Shown in pieces: positions 51,918-58,885 of a stretch of 64,000 bases of DNA. A program made the position numbers and the translations under genes. The notes beneath the pieces are model-generated. The model ran no database searches, was not told the origin of the DNA, and was given only the letters and a program-made list of their open reading frames with translations. Positions within the stretch are counted from its first letter, which is position 1, and each line of letters begins with the position of its first letter. This stretch comes from Advenella kashmirensis WT001 (GTDB lineage: Bacteria > Pseudomonadota > Gammaproteobacteria > Burkholderiales > Burkholderiaceae_B). The stretch spans positions 1,054,001 through 1,118,000 of the forward strand of contig NC_017964.1 of the NCBI RefSeq assembly GCF_000219915.2, written 5' to 3'.

Positions 51918-53054
51918 ATGAATGATCAGGACTATATGGATCGGGCACTGGCCCTGGCGCGCAGCGTCATGTTCAGCACCAGTCCCAATCCGCGCGTAGG
52001 CTGCGTGATCGTCAACCAGGACCGCATCCTGGGCGAAGGCGCCACCCAGCCGCCTGGCGGGCCGCACGCCGAGGTATGCGCCATCCGCGATGCACAGGCC
52101 AAGGGGCATGCACTGGCGGGATCAACCTTTTATGTCACGCTGGAGCCCTGCAGTCACTATGGCCGCACGCCACCGTGCGTGGATGCGCTGCTTGCGGTAA
52201 AACCTGCACGCGTTGTAGTTGCCGCCACAGATCCGAATCCGCTGGTCAGCGGGGCAGGTATTGAAAAATTGCAGGACGCTGGAATCACAGTTGAAATTGG
52301 CCTGGGACTTGAGCAGGCACTGGAAATCAACCCCGGTTTCGTATCGCGCATGAGCATACAGCGCCCCTGGGTTCGCGTGAAAATTGCCAGCTCGCTCGAT
52401 GGCAAGGTGGCCCTGAACAATGGCCGCTCGCAATGGATTACCGGTGGCCAGGCGCGCGCCGATGGACACCATTGGCGCGCTCGTGCCTGCGTTATCCTGA
52501 CCGGTTCGGGGACCGTGCGCGATGATGACCCGCAGCTGACCGTGCGTGATGTGCACACTCCCCGCAAACCCATTCGGGCCGTTATTGACAGCCAGTTTGC
52601 CATTGATGAAGAGGCCCGCCTGTTCGACGGCGACCCGGTATGGATTTTCGTGACCGAATACAACGTTGCCAAGGCCGAACGCCTGGCCGCGCGCAATGTG
52701 CGCGTTATTACCATCAACGAAAAAAACAAGCATGTGGACCTGAAGGCCGTGATGGCCTGGCTGGGGCAGCAGGACATCAATGAAGTGCATGTGGAAGCCG
52801 GTCCGGGTCTGAATGGCGCGCTGCTGCAGTCCGGGTGCGTGGACGAGTTGCTGGTCTATGTGGCACCGACAATTCTTGGTGATGCCCGCTCGGCAGTTGC
52901 GCATACACCGTTTAACGTGCTGGCCGACGCCTACCGTTTCGAGTTCTTCGATACTGCAGCCTGCGGCAAGGACATGCGCCTGCGGGCCAGATTGCCTACG
53001 CGCTGGAATCAATTACAATTGCAATCGGGCGGCACAAAGCCCAACATGGAGTAA
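51918..53054 (+). CDS. ribD: Bifunctional riboflavin deaminase/reductase RibD
   Basis: A 378-aa enzyme for two successive steps of riboflavin synthesis. The N-terminal zinc deaminase has PGGPHAEVCAI (His-Ala-Glu) and LEPCSHYGRTPPCVDAL (two Cys ligands). The C-terminal reductase begins RPWVRVKIASSLDGKVALNNGRSQWI and has VHVEAGPGLNGALL. The ATG at 51918 (MNDQDYMDRALALAR) is the family start. It is directly followed by ribE, 3 bases away. Confidence 0.95.
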   Translation: MNDQDYMDRALALARSVMFSTSPNPRVGCVIVNQDRILGEGATQPPGGPHAEVCAIRDAQAKGHALAGSTFYVTLEPCSHYGRTPPCVDALLAVKPARVVVAATDPNPLVSGAGIEKLQDAGITVEIGLGLEQALEINPGFVSRMSIQRPWVRVKIASSLDGKVALNNGRSQWITGGQARADGHHWRARACVILTGSGTVRDDDPQLTVRDVHTPRKPIRAVIDSQFAIDEEARLFDGDPVWIFVTEYNVAKAERLAARNVRVITINEKNKHVDLKAVMAWLGQQDINEVHVEAGPGLNGALLQSGCVDELLVYVAPTILGDARSAVAHTPFNVLADAYRFEFFDTAACGKDMRLRARLPTRWNQLQLQSGGTKPNME

Positions 53055-53057
53055 ACA

Positions 53058-53662
53058 ATGTTCACAGGAATTATCAGCGGCGTTGGCCGTATCAGCCAGG
53101 TCAAACCGGCAGGCAACAGCGCCGATGACGGTGTGCATGTCACTATCGAGGCAAACAATTTCGATCTGTCCGGTATCGGCCTGGGCGACTCGATTGCCGT
53201 GCAGGGCGCCTGCATGACCGTCGTGTCATTGGACGACGGCGCCTTCCAGATCGACGTCTCGCGCGAAAGCCTGGATAAAACCACCGGGCTGGACAAAGTC
53301 GGCGAAGTGAACCTGGAACGCTCACTCAAACTGGGTGATTCCCTGGACGGCCATTTGGTGTCCGGGCACGTAGATGGCATGGGGCAGGTCACGCGCTTTG
53401 AACAAGTGGGCGAGTCGCACGAGTTATGCATTCAGGTGCCGGCAGCCTGTCAAAATACCTGGCTTACAAAGGCTCGGTTACGGTCAATGGCGTGAGCCTG
53501 ACGGTCAACTCCGTTACCGACAACGCCGATGGCTGCGAGATCAGCATCAACATCATCCCGCATACGCTACAGGTAACAACACTTAAACACCTGCAAAAAG
53601 GGACAAAAGTGAACCTGGAAATCGATATGATTGCGCGTTATGTGGAAAGGATGCTAAAATAG
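53058..53662 (+). CDS. ribE: Riboflavin synthase alpha subunit (one frameshift)
   Basis: Riboflavin synthase joins two lumazines to riboflavin. It is built of two similar barrels: MFTGIISGVGRISQV, then GDSIAVQGACMTVVS and HLVSGHVDG. The frame breaks after IQVPAA at 53446-53447. One restored C gives LSKYLAYKGSVTVNGVSLTVNSV and HTLQVTTLKHLQKGTKVNLEIDMIARYVERML, with the stop at 53662. The restored length is 201 aa. Required for flavins, so the break is probably an error. Confidence 0.94.
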
Positions 53663-53724
53663 CAGGCTAAATTGAGAACGGGTTGTTGAATAAACGCAAT
53701 GGCCGCAGTGAGTTCTTGATGACA

Positions 53725-53837
53725 GGGTCGGTGGCCGAGTGGTTTATTAGGCCCGGTCTGCGGTAGAGTTCTAAAAAAATAGGGTCGGTGGCCGAGTGGT
53801 TCATTAGGCCCGGTTGCAGTAGAGTTCTAAAAAAATA
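53725..53837 (+). repeat. Two tandem copies of the tRNA-Ser 5' end plus a spacer (56-57 bp units)
   Basis: Units 53725-53781 and 53782-53837 each start with the first 18 bases of the adjacent tRNA-Ser (GGGTCGGTGGCCGAGTGG), then run TTNATTAGGCCCGGT...GTAGAGTTCTAAAAAAATA. The real tRNA forms the third, complete unit. The upstream piece GCAGTGAGTTCTTGATGACA at 53705-53724 looks like a diverged unit tail. The copies lack the anticodon, T arm and 3' acceptor, so they cannot be functional tRNAs. Confidence 0.85.
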
Positions 53838-53925
53838 GGGTCGGTGGCCGAGTGGCTGAAGGCGCACGCTTGGAAAGCGTGTATACGGTAACGTATCGGG
53901 GGTTCGAATCCCCCCCAACCCGCCA
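53838..53925 (+). tRNA. tRNA-Ser (anticodon GGA), CCA encoded
   Basis: A class II tRNA. The D arm is GGCCGAGTGGCTGAAGGC. The anticodon stem CACGC/GCGTG holds loop TTGGAAA with anticodon GGA at 53872-53874, reading UCC and UCU. A long variable arm is present (TACG-GTA-CGTA). The T arm is GGGGG-TTCGAAT-CCCCC. Discriminator G is followed by CCA. The acceptor stem GGGTCGG/CCAACCC has one C-A mismatch at the fifth pair. Confidence 0.95.
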
Positions 53926-54579
53926 GCTTCATGTGTATTTAGTGATGTATAAACATATTTAACCCCGTAAATTCAATGGATTGCGGGGTTTTTTATTGCC
54001 TGATTGGGTTGTGTTGGGGTGTATAGGTATGCTTGAAGATGCCACAAATAGGGGGTACATTTGGGGGTATTAGCGAATGTCCCCAGTTGTACGATCCAGA
54101 GGATAATTAGATTTATTGCCAGCGGTAGGCTTGATTTGCCCCCTTGCATGGGATTATTTCGAAAAACGGGTTATCTGCGGGCTTCAATGGATAATCAAGC
54201 CTCGCGCGCGCGTACTGGTCGCGAAACGAAACCAAGGGGAAAGTTGATATCTAGCGTAATTTCGCGAGTTTGCCCACCCGCATTCAGTGTCACTGCGCAG
54301 GGCCCTCGCCGTATAGGTAACCCCACTGGGGGTAGCATAACGTGAGCCCCTTTGGAAACCTTATACCAGCCTATACCGATTGGGACTTCAAATATCGGGA
54401 ATTCACCCAAAAATCCTTTACCTACACCCTACGAATTCGAATCAAAAACAACTCAAAACTGACTGCCAGCACTTTGTTGGAAAGTACCGTTGCTTATCAT
54501 TCCGGGACAGGTATTTGACAGCAATAAACCTCCCTATAAATATCTAAGCATTGCTTAATGGTATCCGTTCGGATACAAT
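53926..54579. other. Island remnant, left part: no intact gene recognised
   Basis: Starts right after the tRNA-Ser with a 42-bp repeat, then GGGGGTACATTTGGGGGTATT (54051-54071), a form often found near integrase genes and att sites. The rest has low coding quality. A TTG-started minus frame at 54195-54410 (71 aa) has a plausible composition but matches nothing I know. No integrase is left. Confidence 0.55.
53961..54002 (+). repeat. Left copy of 42-bp direct repeat (att-like), also a terminator hairpin
   Basis: AACCCCG...CGGGGTT forms a hairpin followed by six T, and the following ATTGCCTG completes the repeat. It matches 55589-55630 at 39 of 42 positions in the same orientation. It lies 36 bases after the tRNA 3' end. 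Confidence 0.8.
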
Positions 54580-54891
54580 ATGGATATGCTGATAATTAAC
54601 CAAACGTCCCAATTTCAGAAATGGTTTAAGGCGCTCAAAGATCTGCGTGCAAAAGCCAAAATAGCGATGCGGTTAAGACGAGCGGAGAACGGGAACTGGG
54701 GCGACTGTAAATCAGTAGGTGATGGCGTGTTTGAAATGCGCATTACTGAGGGCTAGGGCTATCGCATTTATTATGCAAGGCAAGGCGACATTGTTTATTT
54801 GTTGTTAAATGGCGGCGATAAATCTACCCAGGCAGAGGATATAGCCAGCGCCAAAGCTGTATGGACCAAAATTAACGAAGGTCTGAGATGA
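54580..54891 (+). pseudogene. HI1419-type (RelE/ParE-like) addiction-module toxin with in-frame TAG
   Basis: Translating from the ATG at 54580 or 54586 gives MLIINQTSQFQKWFKALKDLRAKAKI, then MRLRRAENGNWGDCKSVGDGVFEMRI. This is the killer-protein family found upstream of HI1420 in Haemophilus, whose toxins are RelE-fold mRNA interferase relatives. A TAG at 54754-54756 interrupts it; the frame then continues perfectly with GYRIYYARQGDIVYLLLNGGDKSTQ to the stop at 54889-54891, overlapping the antitoxin ATG. The family has a residue, often P or similar, between the two Gly here, so one base change could explain the stop. It may be a real loss, an error, or (unlikely) readthrough. Confidence 0.82.
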
Positions 54892-55193
54892 CTACAATTA
54901 CAAAATTTGATATTGCTGAGTATTTGGATAGTGAAGAAATGATAGCTGCCTATCTGAACGAGGCACTCAATGATGACGATCCGAATACTTTTCTGATGGC
55001 AATCGGAGATGTGGCAAAAGCCCGGGGGATGACGCAGATTGCCAAGGATGCAGGTTTAGGTAGGGAGAGTCTTTACAAGGCGCTTGCACCCAACGCCAAG
55101 CCACGATACGACACGATTATCAAACTTATACATTCTTTGGGTGTAAACCTTAGCGTTACCAGTCGGGATAAAACGACATCGACAGTCGGTTAA
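54888..55193 (+). CDS. HI1420-type addiction-module antidote (HTH antitoxin)
   Basis: A 101-aa protein. It begins MTTITKFDIAEYLDSEEMIAAYLNEAL and has an XRE-type helix-turn-helix, DVAKARGMTQIAKDAGLGRESLYKALAPNAKPRYDTIIKLIHSLG, as in the 'downstream HI1420' antidote family. The frame is intact and overlaps the toxin stop by 4 bases (ATGA). The antitoxin would bind its toxin and the shared promoter. Base composition is slightly more A+T-rich than the neighbouring core genes, consistent with transfer. Confidence 0.9.
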   Translation: MTTITKFDIAEYLDSEEMIAAYLNEALNDDDPNTFLMAIGDVAKARGMTQIAKDAGLGRESLYKALAPNAKPRYDTIIKLIHSLGVNLSVTSRDKTTSTVG

Positions 55194-55588
55194 AGGGCAC
55201 ATGGCGGTTCTGCTCAAATTTGGGCGGTATTCTATGTATATAGTTTTCGAAGTCCCTAAAAGAATGTCTACATAAACCGCTTTTGAGACAGCATCACAGT
55301 GCATCGAGGCAAAAAAGGTTTTACCCACGTTTTACGGATCGCCGTTTGCAACGTCTGTGGTTGAACCGTTGTGACGATACGGTAAAACACCGCCCCTCCA
55401 ATAGAGTTTGCGCCTCGGTAGAGTGGATGGGGCGGAGGGGGTTAAAAATCAAATTGGGGGTATATTTTGGGGTATTTCGAAATTTAGAACAGCCAAAAGC
55501 TTTTATTTATACGGCCTGCGGGCAACAATATGGATGCCCCCAACCGCCAAAATTTATATACGCTAGTTTATCCGTATAGGCAATAAAA
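55194..55588. other. Island remnant, right part: no gene recognised
   Basis: No convincing open frame. It contains GGGGGTATATTTTGGGGTATT (55456-55476), 19 of 21 identical to 54051-54071, and a GC-rich stretch (GGATGGGGCGGAGGGGG) before it. It probably represents the decayed right junction of the element. Confidence 0.5.
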
Positions 55589-55630
55589 AACCCCTTAAAT
55601 TCAATGAATTACGGGGTTTTTTATTGCCTG
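55581..55630. repeat. Right copy of 42-bp direct repeat, a strong bidirectional hairpin terminator
   Basis: CAATAAAAAACCCC and GGGGTTTTTTATTG are perfect inverted arms of 14 bases enclosing an imperfect inner stem. T runs exist on both strands. The segment 55589-55630 matches the left repeat at 39 of 42 bases. It also lies beyond the stop of sorB (minus strand). Confidence 0.8.
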
Positions 55631-55708
55631 TTTGCTCTTTCTGGACTACAGGTATATCAGAAGAGAGCTCACTTACATCAATGCTCCATTGAGCAAGTCA
55701 TGACCTAT

Positions 55709-56041
55709 CTATTTCCCGCCACCCGTCGCATGAACGACATAGGCCGCGATGGCATCCCTGGATGCGTCGTCCAGGGAGTCGGCATAGGACGGCATCACGC
55801 CCATGCCTTCTTGCAAGACCTTTTTAATGCGTGCTGCATCGGGTTTCAGCTCATCAAGATCGGGGCCGATGGTTCCGGCTGAGCCCGCGTCCTGCAGGGT
55901 ATGGCATACGGCACAGGCAGGCGCTGCATTCGACAAGAACAGGGCTTTGCCCTTCTCCAGATCAGCGTCAGCGGCAAAACTGGCGCCTGCGACGCCCATC
56001 CATAAAACGGCCGTCGCGGCCGACAATACAACGTGCTTCAT
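55709..56041 (-). CDS. sorB: Sulfite dehydrogenase cytochrome c subunit (SorB-like)
   Basis: A 110-aa periplasmic monoheme cytochrome c. A signal peptide (MKHVVLSAATAVLWMGVAGASFAA) precedes the heme site PACAVCHTLQ, and the axial Met is likely in GMGVMPSYADSL. It accepts electrons from SorA. The start has AAGGA 5 bases upstream; only 8 bases separate it from the sorA stop, so they form one transcript. Its 3' end lies about 80 bases from the island repeat. Confidence 0.87.
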   Translation of the reverse strand: MKHVVLSAATAVLWMGVAGASFAADADLEKGKALFLSNAAPACAVCHTLQDAGSAGTIGPDLDELKPDAARIKKVLQEGMGVMPSYADSLDDASRDAIAAYVVHATGGGK

Positions 56042-56049
56042 TTCTTTCC

Positions 56050-57276
56050 TTAGGCGACTTTGATAGAGACCATGTGGTCGCGCCAGCTATTGTTGATATA
56101 ACCGCGATTATTTTCGCGACGTGCTTCGGGCTGGGTGTCGCCCGCCTCGTTGGTGGCCCGGCAGGCCAGCTCGTGCGTACCAGCAGCCAGGTCGGCGCTG
56201 AACACAAATTCACGCCAGGCGTACTTACCCAGGTCAGGTCCGACAAACTCGGCTTTCTGCCAATCTTTGCCGCCATTGACGGAGACTTCGATGGATTTGG
56301 CCGCGGTCATTCCGCCCATGGCAATGCCGCTGATCTGCACACGTCCGGCAGCAACGGTTTGCTCCGGATCGGACGGAAAGTTGATCCAGGATTTGACCGG
56401 TAGTTCCCAAATGGATTCGTCCTTGGGACTGGGTTTTTCGCCTACCGCCGTCCAGCGATAGCTGGTCTGTTGTATTTTGGCGGGGGACTGCTCTTTGGTA
56501 AATGCCAGTTGCTTGATGTATTTGATGGAGTTCACGCCGGTATAGCCGGGCACGATGATGCGTAAGGGGCCGCCGTGCGCCAATGGCAGAGCCTCGCCAT
56601 TGATTTCCCATGCCAGGATGGCGTCTTCAATGGCCGAAATCGGTACCGAGCGCTCGACCCGGATGGTATTGGGATCCAGGCCTTGCGGAATCGGTTCGCC
56701 ACCCGTGCTGGTCATGTAAACCATGCCTTCGCTCATGCCGCCCACGGCCTCCAGCAGCGCTTTGACCGGCACGCCGGTAAAAACGACGCAGCCGGCGGCG
56801 CCCACGGTCCATTGCGTACCGCTGGGTTTATGGGGAAACCAGGCTCGGCCGTTGCCGGAACACTGCAGGACCATCGGCACGGCCGCCAGGCCCAGCGTTT
56901 TGAGCTCGGCCACGGTAAAGCTGCGAGGCTTGGCAACGCCGCTGACTTCAAGCGTCCAGCTGTCGGGCTCTTTCATCATACTGGCGTCGGTTGGCGGCGC
57001 CACGTTATTGCGCACGAACAGGCGATTGGTTGGCGTAATGACGCTGCTTCCAAAGGCCGTTCGCTTGGTTTCTATTGTGTTCGCACTGTGGACGATCATG
57101 CTGTCGGCATCTTTCCAACTGGCATAGCTTGGTAAAGACTTGGGTGCTGTGCCGCCAGCGCCGGGGTCCGGCTTGCCAAGGTCGGCGCGGGCTACGCCGG
57201 CCAGTCCCGCCATTGCGGCGATGCTGCCTGTTGAAATCAGCATCTGGCGTCGGCCTGAGTTAGTCAGTTTTTCCAT
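56050..57276 (-). CDS. sorA: Sulfite:cytochrome c oxidoreductase, molybdopterin subunit (SorA-like)
   Basis: A 408-aa periplasmic sulfite oxidase-family enzyme that oxidises sulfite to sulfate. A Tat signal is present (NSGRRQMLISTGSIAAMAGLAGVARA). The molybdenum-binding Cys is in VPMVLQCSGNGRAWF; GGPLRIIVPGYTGVNSIKYIKQL closes the Moco domain. The C-terminal dimerisation domain has ISGIAMGGMTAAKSIEVSVNGGKDW and ACRATNEAGDTQP. With the adjacent cytochrome it fits the SorAB type rather than SoxCD. It points to dissimilatory oxidation or detoxification of sulfite. A good ribosome site (GGGAGA) precedes the ATG. Confidence 0.9.
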   Translation of the reverse strand: MEKLTNSGRRQMLISTGSIAAMAGLAGVARADLGKPDPGAGGTAPKSLPSYASWKDADSMIVHSANTIETKRTAFGSSVITPTNRLFVRNNVAPPTDASMMKEPDSWTLEVSGVAKPRSFTVAELKTLGLAAVPMVLQCSGNGRAWFPHKPSGTQWTVGAAGCVVFTGVPVKALLEAVGGMSEGMVYMTSTGGEPIPQGLDPNTIRVERSVPISAIEDAILAWEINGEALPLAHGGPLRIIVPGYTGVNSIKYIKQLAFTKEQSPAKIQQTSYRWTAVGEKPSPKDESIWELPVKSWINFPSDPEQTVAAGRVQISGIAMGGMTAAKSIEVSVNGGKDWQKAEFVGPDLGKYAWREFVFSADLAAGTHELACRATNEAGDTQPEARRENNRGYINNSWRDHMVSIKVA

Positions 57277-57787
57277 ATTATCTCCCTGGTAGGTTGGCTC
57301 TGTTCTTTATATCTGTGAGTCATATCTTTATACGAACATCATATCATAAATGAAATATAGACCGCGCAACGATAAAGTGTTGCGCCTACGCAATGGGATG
57401 TGGGGAAATGGATAGTTGCCAGGTACTTCAGCCCATTACTGAGCATTTCATGATTCTTTGCTCAATATCCTAAGTTTTTTCCAAGCGCTTTTGTCAGCTT
57501 AGCGATGGAGGTTTCTGAAGAAGCCGGGCCATGCTTGGCAAATTTGCGGGTCTATGCGGGCAGGGTGGAGCCGCTACATTGCAGCATGGTAAAGATGGTG
57601 CACCGTGAGAGGACTTTTTAATGGCAAATGCAAAAAATCATTTATTCGTATTGAAATAATTCCTGGTTCCTGTTTTGCCATGAATATTTTCAATTGGGCA
57701 CGAACGTTTACAGGTGTTGCAAAGTCGCGATGGTATAAAAATTTAAGAGCAGGTTTGATGCCTGGATTTTAAAAAAAAGGACCATTT
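57277..57787. other. Intergenic region between sorA and the lipoprotein gene, no gene recognised
   Basis: About 510 bases, A+T-rich. It holds a 7-bp-arm hairpin (GCGCAAC...GTTGCGC, 57364-57385) and the divergent promoters of both neighbours. One 12-codon open frame near 57621 has an AGAGGA before it but is too short to call. Confidence 0.5.
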
Positions 57788-58207
57788 ATGACTCATAAAC
57801 TCAAAACATTCGCGGGCTTGCTTCTATGTGCTGGATTGGCAGCATGTTCAACGTCAAATGAAAACAGCAAGGACTTGTCGCAACAAACGGTCGAATACAG
57901 CTGCGGTCAGGGCAACACCCAGCCGGTAAGCGTCCAGTACACTTTCCAGGGCGAAGAGCCACTGGCTGCTAAAGTGGTTTATGCCAACCAGGCGATGGAG
58001 CTCACACGTGCCACCACCAGCAATGCCGACATGGTAGGCAATACATTCCGTGGAAATGGATATACGTGGACCACCGACAAATTCACACGTGAAAACGTAG
58101 GTTCAGTTGACGGGAAAATGCTTACCCAGGACGCGCGACAGGGCGGAATGGGTCAGGCTTCCACCGTAGGCAATGTGCTTGTCAAGGATTGCCAGGTCAA
58201 AGGCTAA
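57788..58207 (+). CDS. Putative lipoprotein, MliC-like
   Basis: A 139-aa secreted protein. The signal ends in a lipobox (LLLCAGLAAC), so Cys19-20 is probably lipidated. The mature part has TVEYSCGQGNTQPVSVQYTF, VVYANQAMELTRATT and GNGYTWTTDKFTREN. The order of a YxC start, a central beta stretch and a late Trp resembles MliC/PliC lysozyme inhibitors, but the match is weak and the usual SGxxY motif is not clear. It could be another small beta-barrel lipoprotein. A terminator follows. Confidence 0.65.
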   Translation: MTHKLKTFAGLLLCAGLAACSTSNENSKDLSQQTVEYSCGQGNTQPVSVQYTFQGEEPLAAKVVYANQAMELTRATTSNADMVGNTFRGNGYTWTTDKFTRENVGSVDGKMLTQDARQGGMGQASTVGNVLVKDCQVKG

Positions 58208-58270
58208 ACCGCGTTATTATTTGTCGTCAATCCGATGTGTTAGGATACCTGAATCGGATCTTGACTTGTC

Positions 58271-58308
58271 TGCCATGCCCATCCAACAAGATCGGCATGG
58301 CACTTTTT
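58271..58308 (+). terminator. Terminator after the lipoprotein gene
   Basis: TGCCATGCC pairs with GGCATGGCA over a 14-base loop and is followed by CTTTTTCTT. Confidence 0.75.
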
Positions 58309-58885
58309 CTTGATCATTAAGCTGGAGCACCCGCCAATTGGGGTTTCCCATCTGGCAGCTCGCGAATAAATGTTTGTGGCGTGATTACAGGCAATATGAT
58401 GGGTACCCCCAAACCGCCAGTGCTTTGGCGTATATCTGAAGAATAAATAATAAATAATAAATAATAAATAATAAATAATGAATAAATCTGGATTGATTCT
58501 GAAACAGGCCTGTTTGTGCCGTGTTTTGTCACTATTGTGTCGTTGGTGAGAAACTGCTTCACATACTGCAATCAAATCAACATGCCGCATCCCTTGCCTA
58601 TAGGCCTTTGCTGTTGTCGTCCGGTGCTCGCCTCATCTATCGGGTTGGCTACCTACATCGGATCGGCCCTGTCTATGAAATTGCGACGGGATGAATTTGC
58701 ACGCGACTTATTATCACGATAAAACGTAAAATCAAGGCAACGCTGTGACGTAATAACCAAGAGCATCTGGTTCTCCAGACTGAAGTTATCGTGCTTTTGA
58801 GATGAGCGCCTTCTTCATTCGCAGTTCATTCAGGCTGACGGCTGTAATGTTATCAATCCATCCTTTGCCCGTACACCAGGAACAT
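58309..58885. other. Intergenic region before the DyP peroxidase gene, no gene recognised
   Basis: Contains a heptanucleotide microsatellite (58442-58487). A segment at 58399-58421 (GATGGGTACCCCCAAACCGCC) looks like the island motif GGATGCCCCCAACCGCC at about 55531-55548. An open frame upstream of 58886 is continuous with the DyP gene but has no homology. Confidence 0.45.
58442..58487. repeat. Heptanucleotide microsatellite (AATAAAT)
   Basis: Five perfect tandem AATAAAT units (58442-58476), then AATG and one more unit (58481-58487). This is the only microsatellite of note in the window. It lies about 400 bases upstream of the DyP peroxidase start. Confidence 0.9.

Noticed and set aside
53725..53837. 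Two extra tRNA genes upstream of tRNA-Ser
   Set aside because: They contain only the 5' acceptor strand and the start of the D arm; no anticodon arm, T arm or 3' acceptor is present.
54195..54410. A 71-aa minus-strand frame (GEFPIFEVPIGIGWYKV...) in the island remnant
   Set aside because: It starts only at TTG with a poorly spaced RBS and I recognise no family. It could be a gene fragment, but the support is too thin to list.
58802..58885. An N-terminal extension of the DyP peroxidase from the ATG at 58802
   Set aside because: The extra 28 residues have no DyP homology and no good RBS, while the ATG at 58886 has AGGA at correct spacing.
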